The translations under genes and the position numbers were made by a program. DNA of 64,000 bases from an uncultured Lentisphaeraceae bacterium (GTDB taxonomy: Bacteria; Verrucomicrobiota; Kiritimatiellia; RFP12; DVOR01), in assembly GCA_949282555.1 (NCBI GenBank), contig CASDPK010000006.1, forward strand, positions 28,611 through 92,610, in the 5' to 3' direction. Shown piece after piece: positions 9,361-18,103 of this stretch; within the stretch, counting starts at the first letter, position 1; each line of letters begins with the position of its first letter. Below the pieces are notes generated by a model. The model was not told the DNA's origin. It saw only the letters and a list, made by a program, of their open reading frames with translations, and did not search any database.

Positions 9361-10305
9361 ATGAAGCGGATTTTGTTGTTTTCGTGGATGGCATTGTCCG
9401 TCCTGTGCGCCTTTGGGGGGAAGGCCCCAGTTCCGGAGGCGGCTCTCCCTGTGCGCCATGCGGCGCAGATGGCTGAGCGGTTCCCCAAGGGCAATTCGTG
9501 GGAGAACGTTCCACCCGAGATCCTGCGCGAGTGGGTGTGGCCGCTGACCTCCCTTGGGGAGGATGAGGTGGATTGGTTCCCGGTGTTGGAGCCGTTGGCC
9601 CGGAAACTCACGCAGGGATGCGAGACGTCTTTGGCGGCGGCGCGGAAGCTCAATCGGGAACTGTGGGGACGCGTGGGCGTGATCTATTCCACGAAGCGCG
9701 ACAAGGCGAATCAGGACCCGCTCCACTCGATGCGCATTGGCATGGCTTCGTGTTCGGGGCTTTCGATCCTTTTGATCGACGCCTGCCGCAGTGTTGGCAT
9801 CCCCGCGCGGCTCGTGGGGTGCCAATGGCGGGAGAAGCCGGGCAATCACTCGTGGGTGGAGGTGTTCAGCGGCGGACGTTGGTTTGCGCTGGGGGCCGCG
9901 GAGGATTGCGCGCCCGAGGCATTGTGGTTTTTGCCGGATGCCGCGGCGGCGTTGGCCGATGAACCGCGCTATGCCATCTATGCCGCACGGGCGACGCTTT
10001 TGCCCGACGGAACGCGCTTTTACGGTTGGGGCGTGCCGGCGGAGAACGTGACGGCGCGTTATGTCGGGAAGGCGCGCCCGCGGGGTGTTCGGGTGCACAT
10101 CGCCGCGGAGCGCGGCGGCGAGCGCGTGGCGGTGCCTTTTCGGGTCGAGGGAAAGACGTATGTCACGCCGGGGCCGTTGCAGGACATGAACGATTACGCC
10201 ACGGTGCTTTTCCCTTCCAATCAGGTGTTCACGTTGGAAATTGGGGGGCGGAAGGTGCGCCGTCGCGCGGAGCCCGGCGCGATTTACGTGGAGCAGCTCC
10301 CCTAA
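9361..10305 (+). CDS. Secreted transglutaminase-like protein
   Basis: 314 residues from ATG 9361, beginning with a signal peptide (MKRILLFSWMALSVLCAFGG). A transglutaminase/papain-like core is seen as MASCSGLSILLIDACRSVGIPARLV (catalytic Cys in ASCSGLS) followed by NHSWVEVF (His) and then a short beta-rich C-terminal part. The third catalytic residue, usually Asp, may be in the GAAED segment. Bacterial members of this superfamily are peptidases or peptide-modifying enzymes, but substrate is not predictable. The start at 9361 is chosen because a -10 box precedes it and the signal peptide begins there; the open frame extends upstream to 9304. Confidence 0.75.
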   Translation: MKRILLFSWMALSVLCAFGGKAPVPEAALPVRHAAQMAERFPKGNSWENVPPEILREWVWPLTSLGEDEVDWFPVLEPLARKLTQGCETSLAAARKLNRELWGRVGVIYSTKRDKANQDPLHSMRIGMASCSGLSILLIDACRSVGIPARLVGCQWREKPGNHSWVEVFSGGRWFALGAAEDCAPEALWFLPDAAAALADEPRYAIYAARATLLPDGTRFYGWGVPAENVTARYVGKARPRGVRVHIAAERGGERVAVPFRVEGKTYVTPGPLQDMNDYATVLFPSNQVFTLEIGGRKVRRRAEPGAIYVEQLP

Positions 10306-10330
10306 TGGCTTATGCGTGCGGAGGTGACGG

Positions 10331-11665
10331 ATGGATGCGTCTTCTTCCAAGTTTGGTTTCACGCCCTGGAACGCCACGCGGTTCTTTGTGCCGCTGTGCC
10401 TTCAGGCGATGAGCCAATCGCTGACCTATCCGCTCGTGGGGGTGGTCGTGGCGCACGGCCCGGGCGGGCCGAAGGAGTTTTCCGCGTTCGCACAGGGATT
10501 CATGATCATGTTCCTGTTGGGCACGTTGGGCTATGGCCTTATCACCACCGGGATGGTGTATGCCAAGGATCGCATCGGTTATCTGCGCTTCATGCGGGTG
10601 AACACGTTGATCATGGTGATTGAAGCGCTCCTTCAGGGACTCTTGGCATTGCCGGTGGTGGCGCCGTTCGTCTTTGGGCGGTTGCTGGGATTGGAGGGGG
10701 CGCAGTTGGAGATTGCACGGTGGTCGATGCTGTGCGGGCTCCCCGCGCAGATGGGCTTTATGTTGCGCAATGTGCCGCAGGTGGTGCTTTACAACGATCA
10801 CGCCACTGCGGTGGCCAACGCGGCCACCATTTTGCGCATTGTCATCACCGCGATGCTCTCCCCGCTCTTTTACACGCTGGGATTGGTGGGGTGGCAATGG
10901 GGATGCGTGTGCCTCACGGTGCCCGTTTTCATGGAGGCGGCCATGATGTGGCTGGTCGGGAGGCCCTATGTGCGCCGTTTGCCCATGAAACTGCGGAACA
11001 CGGAGAAGGTCACGGTCTCCAAGATCTTTTTGTTCAACATTCCGCTTTCCCTGGGCGGCTTCTTGCTGATGTTTGCGGTGTTCATGCTCAATGCCATCAT
11101 CAACCGAACGGAGGATGGCCCGGCGATGCTTGCCGTTCATCTCGTCGCGATTGGGTTGGTGAATCCGCTCTCTTACGGCGCCTTGCGGAATCAGGCGGTC
11201 GCCATTGGATTCCCGCAACGGGATGTCTCGGATCAGCGGACGTTTCTCTTCGCTTTGGCTTCCGGGGTGTGCTTGAGTCTTCTGCTGCTGGTGTTGCTCA
11301 TCCCGTCCGTGAGCCAGTGGTACTTCTGCCATGTGCAGAATCTTACGGAAGCCCAAGTGCCGCTTGCCCGGAATGCGCTTTGGATCGCCATCCCCTTCCT
11401 CCTGTTTCAAGCGGTTCGTGGGCACGCGGAGGGATTGGCCGCGTATCGTCGTCGCCCCAATGCCGTGCTGGCGGGGCAGGCGATTTTCTTCGGCGTATTG
11501 GTGGCGGTGCTGATCGGTCTTTTCCACTTCCGCGCGCCGGGTTATCTGATGGGCATTGTGGCCTTGTGCTGTGCGTCGGCGGCCACGTTCGCGACGATTC
11601 GGCTGGGGCTGACGCTTGCCCGTATCGAGGACGCTCCGGAGTTTCCCAATGCCCCGAGAGTCTGA
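10331..11665 (+). CDS. Polytopic membrane protein, possible MOP/MATE-type transporter
   Basis: 444 residues with about 12 hydrophobic segments spread over the whole length and short charged loops, the pattern of a secondary transporter or flippase. Segments such as SLTYPLVGVVVAHG and a mid-protein repeat of the same layout recall the two-fold architecture of MATE-like MOP-superfamily proteins, but no diagnostic motif is visible, so function is open. A strong GGAGGTGA ribosome site lies at 10320-10327. The 3' end overlaps the start of gluQ by 17 bases. Confidence 0.6.
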   Translation: MDASSSKFGFTPWNATRFFVPLCLQAMSQSLTYPLVGVVVAHGPGGPKEFSAFAQGFMIMFLLGTLGYGLITTGMVYAKDRIGYLRFMRVNTLIMVIEALLQGLLALPVVAPFVFGRLLGLEGAQLEIARWSMLCGLPAQMGFMLRNVPQVVLYNDHATAVANAATILRIVITAMLSPLFYTLGLVGWQWGCVCLTVPVFMEAAMMWLVGRPYVRRLPMKLRNTEKVTVSKIFLFNIPLSLGGFLLMFAVFMLNAIINRTEDGPAMLAVHLVAIGLVNPLSYGALRNQAVAIGFPQRDVSDQRTFLFALASGVCLSLLLLVLLIPSVSQWYFCHVQNLTEAQVPLARNALWIAIPFLLFQAVRGHAEGLAAYRRRPNAVLAGQAIFFGVLVAVLIGLFHFRAPGYLMGIVALCCASAATFATIRLGLTLARIEDAPEFPNAPRV

Positions 11666-12659
11666 GGGATGCGGGGAGCGCCTCGCCGCGTCCTCGGCGG
11701 TGGTGGGGGTGCCTTCGGGGTGCCCTCCGGTTGGGCGCCTTGCGCCGTCGCCGACCGGGGCGTTGCATCTCGGCAATATTCGCACGTTCATGGCGGCGTG
11801 GCTTCAAATGCGCGCCCTTGGGGGGACGGTGCGGCTGCGGATTGAGGATTTGGATCATCCCAAGCACAAGCCCGGCGCGGACGTGGCGCTGATGGAAGAT
11901 CTCCGATGGCTTGGATTCGATTGGGATGGCCCGGTGGAGTGGCAGTCCCGCCGATTCCCGCGTTATGCCGAAGCCCTGAGTCGCCTTGCGCCCTTGCTTT
12001 ATCCTTGCCATTGTTCCCGGGCGGACATTCAGGGGGCGCAGTCTGCCCCGCATCCTGGGGAGGTGTTGCGTTATCCGGGATTCTGCCGGAAGAACAAGGG
12101 AACGGCGCAGTGGACGCGCGAAGCGTCCGTTGCCGGGAACGCCGTAGCGCGTCCGGCCGCGTGGCGTTTGGCCTTGGGGCCAGAGGATGATGGGCGCTTC
12201 ACGGATGCGTTTGCCGGGCCGCAACGGCAGACCGCAGATGAGCTGACGGGGGATTTTGTTGTGGCGCGCGGGCAGATGCCCGCCTACGCCTTGGCGGTGG
12301 TGGTGGATGATGCGGAGATGGGGGTGACGGACGTGGTGCGGGGGGATGACATTTTGCCCGTGACGCCTTCCCAGCTTGTGCTTTATCGGCACTTGGGGCT
12401 TGTCCCGCCCACGTTTTGGCATCTTCCCCTCGTCGTTGGGAAGGATGGGCTTCGCCTTGCCAAGCGCCATGGCGACACACGGGTGGCGGCTTATCGCGCG
12501 GCGGGGGTGACGCCGGGGCGGTTGCTCTCCGCGTTGGCGTGCTCTTGCGGATGGCTTGGGCCGGGAGAATCGGTGGAGGCGTTGGCCGATTTGATCCCGC
12601 GCTTTTCCTTTGACACGATTCCCCATGAACCGTTTGTTTGGGAGGATGGATTGCTATGA
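11649..12659 (+). CDS. gluQ: Glutamyl-Q tRNA(Asp) synthetase
   Basis: 336 residues from ATG 11649. A truncated glutamyl-tRNA synthetase-like enzyme that attaches glutamate to queuosine in tRNA-Asp. Seen: the class I signature region RLAPSPTGALHLGN (HIGH-type), IEDLDHPK, a zinc site of the YadB type (CHC and a later YPGFC), and a KMSKS-type loop DGLRLAKRHGD. It lacks the anticodon-binding domain of full-length GluRS, as expected. The first 35 residues before RLAPSP are longer than usual and low in complexity, so the true start could be later. The stop overlaps the next start as ATGA. Confidence 0.9.
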   Translation: MPRESEGCGERLAASSAVVGVPSGCPPVGRLAPSPTGALHLGNIRTFMAAWLQMRALGGTVRLRIEDLDHPKHKPGADVALMEDLRWLGFDWDGPVEWQSRRFPRYAEALSRLAPLLYPCHCSRADIQGAQSAPHPGEVLRYPGFCRKNKGTAQWTREASVAGNAVARPAAWRLALGPEDDGRFTDAFAGPQRQTADELTGDFVVARGQMPAYALAVVVDDAEMGVTDVVRGDDILPVTPSQLVLYRHLGLVPPTFWHLPLVVGKDGLRLAKRHGDTRVAAYRAAGVTPGRLLSALACSCGWLGPGESVEALADLIPRFSFDTIPHEPFVWEDGLL

Positions 12660-13237
12660 ATGAGATGCCGCCCGTGCCCATGCGCCGTGCCGAGCGTGCG
12701 CTTTCCCGTGCCGAGACGTTGGCGTTGCTGGCGGAGGCCCAGGTGGCCACCCTCAGCATGGTCACGTCGCAGGGCCCTTACGCTGTGCCCATCTCGCCCG
12801 TGTGCTTGAACGGCTCGCTTTACTTCCACTCTGCGATGGCGGGACGCAAGGTGGAGGCCTTCCGGCGCGATCCGCGGGTGTGGGTCTCTGTCGTTGGGAA
12901 GGCCGTCCCTTCGGATGATCTTCCGGAGACGGCCACGCTTCGGGCGAGTGAGCGGTTCACCGTGTTTTATGAAAGCGCGATGGCGTGGGGGACGTTACGG
13001 GAGGTGCTTGAACCTCGTGAAAAGGTGGCCGCGCTTCGGGCACTTTGCGAGAAGTTCACGCCGTCGCAGATGGGGCACTTTGGCAAGGCCCTTTCGGAAT
13101 CCCTTGAGAAAACGGCAGTCTATGCCCTTGCGCTTGATGCCGTGAGCGGGAAGGCCAAACGGACAGCTTTGCGTGCCCCTCGCTTGGACCGGGTTCGCGC
13201 GGACGATAACGCAAGCGTCCCTCCCGAAGTTGGATAA
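12656..13237 (+). CDS. Pyridoxamine 5'-phosphate oxidase-like flavin-binding protein (Nim-type)
   Basis: 193 residues beginning at the ATG that overlaps the gluQ stop, with GGGAGGA upstream. The N-terminal MRRAERALSRAETLALLAEA and the beta-barrel strands ATLSMVTSQGPYAVPISPV and GSLYFHSAMAGRKVEAF match the split-barrel FMN-binding family that includes NimA-type proteins. Such proteins reduce flavins or nitro compounds or bind flavin or heme. No signal peptide, so cytoplasmic. The coupling to gluQ does not point to a shared pathway. Confidence 0.8.
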   Translation: MNEMPPVPMRRAERALSRAETLALLAEAQVATLSMVTSQGPYAVPISPVCLNGSLYFHSAMAGRKVEAFRRDPRVWVSVVGKAVPSDDLPETATLRASERFTVFYESAMAWGTLREVLEPREKVAALRALCEKFTPSQMGHFGKALSESLEKTAVYALALDAVSGKAKRTALRAPRLDRVRADDNASVPPEVG

Positions 13238-13517
13238 CACCTTTTTCGGGGCGGCAATCGATCGTTCGTTGTGAGACAGGGTGTGTCCATCCTTCTTGGC
13301 GCAGCTGGTGGAGACACGTTCCGACAGACAACCTTTTGGACAGACAGCGCACACTCCTGCGTCTCCAAAGCGAAACACTTTGGGTACATTCATCCTCCAT
13401 GACAGTCATTTCGCAAAAGTGCACCCTTGCGGGGGGCAGGAGGCCTTTCTTTTCTTGCCTGCCCTTGGCCGTCTGTGTTGTACAATTTGCCCAAAACGAT
13501 TCAAACTTGGTTTTCCC
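13238..13517. other. Intergenic region, no gene recognised
   Basis: Some 280 bases between the flavoprotein and the ftsB-like promoter. Several short inverted repeats are present (for example GGGCAGG near 13434 with CCTGCCC at 13458) but none is terminator-grade, and no small protein or known RNA pattern is visible. Confidence 0.4.
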
Positions 13518-13547
13518 TTGACCCGGAGGGGTGGTACGACGTATAAT
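13518..13547 (+). promoter_or_regulatory. Near-consensus sigma-70 promoter of the ftsB-like gene
   Basis: -35 TTGACC (13518-13523) and perfect -10 TATAAT (13542-13547) separated by 18 bases. Transcription would start near 13554, giving a leader of about 17 bases before ATG 13571. Confidence 0.8.
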
Positions 13548-13570
13548 TGGGGTAAATAACAGGCCGTTCC

Positions 13571-13852
13571 ATGCAGGATTTGTTGCGTCGTATCATTGTC
13601 TCTTTTCTTGTCGCTTGCACGCTTTTGAGCGTCGCGGCGGCAGTGAGGTATCTTGTGCCTCGGTGGCGTCTGTGGCAGGAAAATCGGCTTGCGCAGGAGC
13701 AGTTGCAGGCGCAAGTGGAGGATATTCGCCAGCAGATTACCGCGACCAAGCGCAACATTGATCGTTTTCGCACATCGCCATATTTCGTGGAGCGGTTGGC
13801 GCGGGCCAATCACCGTGTGGCCGAAAACGAGATTATTTTCATCTTTGACTGA
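13571..13852 (+). CDS. ftsB: FtsB/DivIC-type septum formation initiator protein
   Basis: 93 residues with the family layout: a short cytoplasmic end, one membrane segment (about 9-25, IVSFLVACTLLSVAAAV), a coiled coil (about 35-65, rich in Glu and Gln heptads), and the conserved end FVERLARANHRVAENEIIFIF. FtsB joins FtsL and FtsQ in the divisome. Length is normal. It has its own strong promoter and is followed at once by a terminator, so it is probably expressed alone. Confidence 0.85.
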   Translation: MQDLLRRIIVSFLVACTLLSVAAAVRYLVPRWRLWQENRLAQEQLQAQVEDIRQQITATKRNIDRFRTSPYFVERLARANHRVAENEIIFIFD

Positions 13853-13863
13853 AGCTTTTGAAT

Positions 13864-13895
13864 GCGCCGCGGGGGTTGGCCTGCGGCGCTTTTTT
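13864..13895 (+). terminator. Intrinsic terminator after ftsB-like gene
   Basis: GCGCCGC (13864-13870) pairs with GCGGCGC (13883-13889), followed directly by six T. It lies inside the longest frame of the next gene, which argues for that gene starting at 13909. Confidence 0.85.
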
Positions 13896-13908
13896 GACGG
13901 ACGGTGCC

Positions 13909-14748
13909 ATGATTCCGGAAGAGTTGTTGATTTTCGCTGGCCGAGGGGCTTATCCGGAGTACGCGTTTGCCGGGGCTCGGGCGGCCGGTGTGCGCCGGAT
14001 CCGCGTGTTGGGCGTTCGGGGGATGGTGTCGAGGCGCCTTCTGCGCTTGGCGGACGAGGCGGTCGTGTTTGGGGTGGGGGAATTGCAGGGGGCCTTGGAT
14101 TGGCTTGTGGAGAGCGGTGTCCGTGAGATGATGCTTACGGGGCAGATCACGCCGATGGCGCTTTTCCGCACGCGTTTTGATGCGCTCACTCGGCGCCTGC
14201 TTGCCAGTCTCCCCGTCAAGAATGCGCACACGATTTTCGGTTGCATGATTCGCGAGATTGAGGCGCGTGGGGTGCGGGTGATTCCGTCTTCCTGTTTTAT
14301 GGGGGAGCATCTCCCCGGCGTCGGTGTGTTGACGCGCCGTGCGCCCGATGCCCGTGAACAGAGCGATATTGCCTTCGGTCATCAAGCGGCGCTGGGGGTG
14401 TGCGATCTCGATATCGGGCAAACCCTGCTGGTGAAGGAAGGCATGGTGCTGGCGGTGGAGGCGTTTGAGGGCACCAACGCCACGCTTCGCCGCGGCGCGA
14501 AGCTCGGAGGCCGTGGCGCGGTGATGGTGAAGGTGGCCAAGCGTGGACATGATATGCGTTTTGATATCCCCGTTTTTGGGGAGCATACGGTTCGCCTCTG
14601 CCGGAAGTGCGGGGTCTCCGCTGTCGCGTTTCAGGCGGGGCGTTTGGTGATGATCGATCGCCCGCGGGTGGTCGAGCTGGCGAATCGCTTTGGGATCGCG
14701 CTCGTTGGCCTTGATTCCGGTCTGCCGCCTGCACCGCTTGAACCTTAA
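13909..14748 (+). CDS. lpxI: UDP-2,3-diacylglucosamine pyrophosphatase LpxI
   Basis: 279-residue lipid A enzyme that hydrolyses UDP-2,3-diacylglucosamine to lipid X, used instead of LpxH in many lineages. Family features are clear: an N-terminal GRGAYPEY segment, MLTGQITPMALF, GHQAALGVCDLDIGQT, and the C-terminal run KVAKRGHDMRFDIPVFGEHT with IDRPRVVELANRFGIALVGL. Start at ATG 13909 is preferred because the upstream ATG at 13858 would place a terminator in the coding sequence; no strong ribosome site is seen. It supports a Gram-negative envelope with LPS. Confidence 0.92.
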   Translation: MIPEELLIFAGRGAYPEYAFAGARAAGVRRIRVLGVRGMVSRRLLRLADEAVVFGVGELQGALDWLVESGVREMMLTGQITPMALFRTRFDALTRRLLASLPVKNAHTIFGCMIREIEARGVRVIPSSCFMGEHLPGVGVLTRRAPDAREQSDIAFGHQAALGVCDLDIGQTLLVKEGMVLAVEAFEGTNATLRRGAKLGGRGAVMVKVAKRGHDMRFDIPVFGEHTVRLCRKCGVSAVAFQAGRLVMIDRPRVVELANRFGIALVGLDSGLPPAPLEP

Positions 14749-14767
14749 CGCTTGAAGGGAGGCCGAC

Positions 14768-15400
14768 ATGGCCCTGCATATTCTTCGTCATGCCGTTGCC
14801 GATACGTATCTGGCCGAGGTGCGGGATTCCCGGACACCTTCCGCTCGGTTTCGTGAACTTGTCCGGCGCCTTGGTGGGTTGGTGGCCACCGAGGCGATGC
14901 GTGATTTCCCGACCCGTCCGGTGGAGGTGCGCACGCCTTGTGGTGTCGCCGCTTGTCGGACGCTTGCGGAGTCGGTGCTGATCGTTCCCATTCTGCGGGC
15001 GGGATTGACGTATGCCGAAGGGGTCTCCCAAGTGCTCCCCGAAGCGACGTTCGGGCACATTGGCCTCTATCGGGACGAGACAACCAAACGTCCGGTGCCT
15101 TATTTCTGCAAGGTGCCCCAACGGCTTGCGGAGCGCCGTATCTTATTGACCGATCCCATGCTGGCGACGGGTTATTCCGCGGTCGCCGCCGCGGATGCGT
15201 TGTTGGCGCGGGGCGCCGATCCCAAGAAAACCATCTTGCTGACGCTCGTTGCGGCCCCGGAGGGGCGGGATGTTTTTCTCGCCGCGCATCCGGATATCGA
15301 GGTGTGGACGGCGGCGTTGGATGAAAGACTCAACGAGGATGCTTACATCGTTCCCGGACTCGGAGACGCGGGCGACCGCATTTTCGGGACGCTTGCCTGA
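14768..15400 (+). CDS. upp: Uracil phosphoribosyltransferase
   Basis: 210 residues; converts uracil and PRPP to UMP in pyrimidine salvage. Typical motifs: VPILRAGLTYAEG, FGHIGLYRDETT, the PRPP-binding loop LLTDPMLATGYSA, and the uracil-binding end YIVPGLGDAGDRIFGT. An AGGGAGG ribosome site precedes the start and it follows lpxI by 19 bases, probably in one transcript. Its 3' end faces the anion permease gene, with only 14 bases between them and no visible terminator. Confidence 0.96.
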   Translation: MALHILRHAVADTYLAEVRDSRTPSARFRELVRRLGGLVATEAMRDFPTRPVEVRTPCGVAACRTLAESVLIVPILRAGLTYAEGVSQVLPEATFGHIGLYRDETTKRPVPYFCKVPQRLAERRILLTDPMLATGYSAVAAADALLARGADPKKTILLTLVAAPEGRDVFLAAHPDIEVWTAALDERLNEDAYIVPGLGDAGDRIFGTLA

Positions 15401-15414
15401 GATGGCGCGTTCGC

Positions 15415-16551
15415 TCAGAAGAGGAGCGAGAACGCGGAAAGCACGGCAAGGAAGGCAAGATTGAGCAACGTGAAGATCAACAGATACCGCCAAGGGCGGG
15501 CGCCTGGTTCGCGCCAGTAAAATCCCAGGGAGATAAGGCTTGCCAAGGAGGCAATGGGGGTGCCGAATCCGCCGATGTCCGTGCCCCAAAGGAGGCCACG
15601 CCAGTCGTCGGTGAAGGGAGAGAGGAGGACGGCCGCCGGGACGTTGGAGAGGCATTGGCTGGCGATGGCGGCGGTGGCCTGTGTGTGATGTTCGAGCAGA
15701 CGGGTGAGCAGATCCCGGAGCGGGGCAATGGCGCCGATGTTGTGGGAGAACACAAAGAAGCAGACAAAGGTGAGCAGGAGGCCATAATCCACCGAGGCCA
15801 ACACCTTGCGGCTGAAGAGCAACGCACTTCCAAACACGAGGATGAAGAGTGCCTCTTCGGGGAAGACGCGGAAGACCGTCAGCAGGCACAGGAGAAAGAG
15901 CGTCGTGTAAAGGAACACTTTTCGCGGGTGCGTAAGCGTCCGCCAGTGCGCGAAGGTCACCGTTATCGGCTCATTCCGGAGCGTCTGGAGGAAGACGCCC
16001 AAGAGAATTGCCCCTATGAATGTGATGGGGAGCATGGCCGTGAAGAAACTGGTGAAGGGAATGGCGTGGGCGGTGTAAAGGAAGAGGTTTTGGGGATTTC
16101 CGACGGGCGTTGCCATCGAGCCGAGATTGGCCGCGACGGTCTGGAGCGCCACCAGCCCCAACAGGCGGTGCCGGAGGCCGAGGCGATCAAGCACATAGAT
16201 GCCGAAGGGAACCAACACGATGAGCGCCACATCGTTGGTCACGAACATCGACAACAGAAACGTGAGCCACACGAGTGCATGGGCAAGGGTGCGGTAATCG
16301 GTGCGCCCGGAGAGCAGGGCCTGGGCCATGACGCGGAAAAGATTGCACTCCCGCAAGCCGGCGACCACGACCATCAGGCAAAAGAGCAGGTTGAGCGTGC
16401 GCAAATCAATCGCCCGCCACCAGCCTTCCGCCGGGGCAAACAAGAGCGAGAGCACCGCAACGACCAACGAGATGGCCGCGACGGCATTGGCCTGAAGAAA
16501 GGCACGCATACGGGAAACGACCGCACCCATGGGCGTCACGGACAGGGACAT
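15415..16551 (-). CDS. SLC13/ArsB-type anion permease
   Basis: 378 residues, about 10 membrane segments. Conserved ion-transporter superfamily loops are visible: FVTNDVALIVLVPF and ATPVGNPQNLFLY, which in this family (ArsB, CitT, NhaD, SLC13) line the substrate site. Substrate could be a dicarboxylate, citrate, sulfate or similar anion; not decidable here. Start at 16551 is chosen for its AAAGGAG ribosome site; the frame is open further upstream. It overlaps the end of the MATE gene by 16 bases, so they form one operon. Confidence 0.8.
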   Translation of the reverse strand: MSLSVTPMGAVVSRMRAFLQANAVAAISLVVAVLSLLFAPAEGWWRAIDLRTLNLLFCLMVVVAGLRECNLFRVMAQALLSGRTDYRTLAHALVWLTFLLSMFVTNDVALIVLVPFGIYVLDRLGLRHRLLGLVALQTVAANLGSMATPVGNPQNLFLYTAHAIPFTSFFTAMLPITFIGAILLGVFLQTLRNEPITVTFAHWRTLTHPRKVFLYTTLFLLCLLTVFRVFPEEALFILVFGSALLFSRKVLASVDYGLLLTFVCFFVFSHNIGAIAPLRDLLTRLLEHHTQATAAIASQCLSNVPAAVLLSPFTDDWRGLLWGTDIGGFGTPIASLASLISLGFYWREPGARPWRYLLIFTLLNLAFLAVLSAFSLLF

Positions 16552-17894
16552 GGCTCTGGGCTCCTTTCGGTTGGCCAACGGCGGGCATAGGCAAGGTAGG
16601 CGATGATGAGCAGAACCGCGGCTCCGACCCACGCCAAAGGATCGCCCCAATAAACGGCATTCTCATCCCAAAACGGAAGCAGAAGAATCGCCACACCCGC
16701 CCGCATCGCCATTTCCACCACGCCTGCGAGCATGGGAAGCAACGAGCGCCCGATTCCTTGGAGGGCATTTCGGAAAATGAAGATAAGCCCCAGCGGGATG
16801 AAGAACGGCGAACAAATCAAGAGCATCTGGCGGCCAACGGACTCCATGGCTTCGGAGTGTTCGGAGAGAAAGGCATTCACGAAGATCTCCCCGAAGAGAA
16901 GGGTCAGCGCTGTCATCACAAGGCCGCTGACCGTGACAACAAGCACGCAGGAGCGCACCCCCGAACGGATGCGGGCGAGGCGGCCCGCGCCATAATTCTG
17001 CGCACAGTAGGTGGCCATGGCTTGCCCCAAGGCCACGGGAAGTTGGCAGGCGATGTTTTCAACGTTTCGGGCGGCGGTCATGCCGGCGATCAGCGAGACG
17101 CCAAACGTGTTGATGGCCGATTGGAGCACCATGGCTCCCAGTCCGGTGATGGAGAACTGGAGCCCCATGGGAACGCTCACGCGCAACTGTTCCCACGCCA
17201 TGCGGATGCGCGGCCGCCAATCGGAGCGGTGGAGCTGAAGCTCCGGGAGACGCCGCGTCACCAGCGCCAAGCAGGCAAGCGCGGAGGCGAGGATGGCAAC
17301 GTTGGTGGCCCACGCGGCCCCTTGGACACCCCAGCCGAAGGCCCGAATGAAGCAGATATCCAGCACAATGTTCAGCACACTTGCCCCGGCGAGAAAGAAA
17401 AGCGGCGTTTGGCTGTCTCCCAACGCCCGCAAGGTGGCGCTTTGGAAATTGAAGAACACCATGCACGGCGTGCCAAGAAACATCACCGAGAGGTAATCAT
17501 GCGCGAGTGGGAAAATGTCCGCGGGGGTGTTCAGAAGCCGCAGGATGGCATCGGTGCCCAACACACAGACCACGGTGACCCCCATCGCCACGAACCCGCA
17601 GACCCACGCCCCGGTGCCCACGGAAAGGCGCACGCCCCGAGGATCGCGCGCCCCGAAGCGTTGCGACGTGATGACGCCCGTCCCGGCGGTGATGCCAAAA
17701 ACGAACCCCAAGACCACAAAGATCGTGGAGCCCACACCGCCAACGGCGGCCAAGGCGTCTTTGCCGAGAAGCCGCCCCACGATGATCATGTCCACCAGCG
17801 CGTAGGCCATTTGGATGACGTTGCCCAACAACAGCGGCCACGCGAAGGAAATCAGCAGCCGAAGCGGATGTCCTTGGGTCATATCGGTCGTCAT
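16536..17894 (-). CDS. MATE family efflux transporter
   Basis: 452 residues with about 12 membrane helices in two similar halves. Typical MATE openings: PLRLLISFAWPLLLGNVIQMAYALVDMIIVGRLLG with the family's conserved small residues, then AAVGGVGSTIFVVLGFVFGITAGTGV. Exports cationic compounds or drugs using Na+ or H+ gradients. No clear Shine-Dalgarno before ATG 17894; a second ATG lies four codons in. It is the upstream member of a two-gene unit with the anion permease. Confidence 0.9.
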   Translation of the reverse strand: MTTDMTQGHPLRLLISFAWPLLLGNVIQMAYALVDMIIVGRLLGKDALAAVGGVGSTIFVVLGFVFGITAGTGVITSQRFGARDPRGVRLSVGTGAWVCGFVAMGVTVVCVLGTDAILRLLNTPADIFPLAHDYLSVMFLGTPCMVFFNFQSATLRALGDSQTPLFFLAGASVLNIVLDICFIRAFGWGVQGAAWATNVAILASALACLALVTRRLPELQLHRSDWRPRIRMAWEQLRVSVPMGLQFSITGLGAMVLQSAINTFGVSLIAGMTAARNVENIACQLPVALGQAMATYCAQNYGAGRLARIRSGVRSCVLVVTVSGLVMTALTLLFGEIFVNAFLSEHSEAMESVGRQMLLICSPFFIPLGLIFIFRNALQGIGRSLLPMLAGVVEMAMRAGVAILLLPFWDENAVYWGDPLAWVGAAVLLIIAYLAYARRWPTERSPEPCPCP

Positions 17895-17966
17895 GGCGAT
17901 GGCTCGGGTGTGGTTGTTGGGAAGGGGCGCGGTTTCGAGGTGTGGGCTATGCGTTAAGGTGAGGTG

Positions 17967-18015
17967 CTCCGTATCTCGACCCGGGATGTGCCGTATCTTC
18001 CCTCGTGATGCGGAG
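17967..18015. repeat. Imperfect inverted repeat, possibly dispersed
   Basis: CTCCGTATC (17967-17975) faces GATGCGGAG (18007-18015), one mismatch from a perfect inverted repeat. A closely similar arrangement, including the internal GGGATG and nearby TTCGCTTGCT, lies at 51375-51423. Confidence 0.4.
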
Positions 18016-18103
18016 CGTCTTGGGCTTTCGCTTGCTGGGCATTGTCGCTTGAGGGGGAACCGCCATCAACTCCGCTCCAAAGACAGCCGACGGGGCGCTT
18101 CAA

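Noticed and set aside
7075..10377. 1100-codon open frame on the minus strand across recQ and its neighbour
   Set aside because: Antisense shadow in high-GC DNA: Arg/His/Pro-rich, no domain, while the plus strand encodes clear RecQ and transglutaminase-like proteins.
13858..13908. Upstream start for lpxI at ATG 13858
   Set aside because: Would put a strong terminator hairpin with six T inside the coding sequence; the conserved LpxI N-terminus fits ATG 13909.
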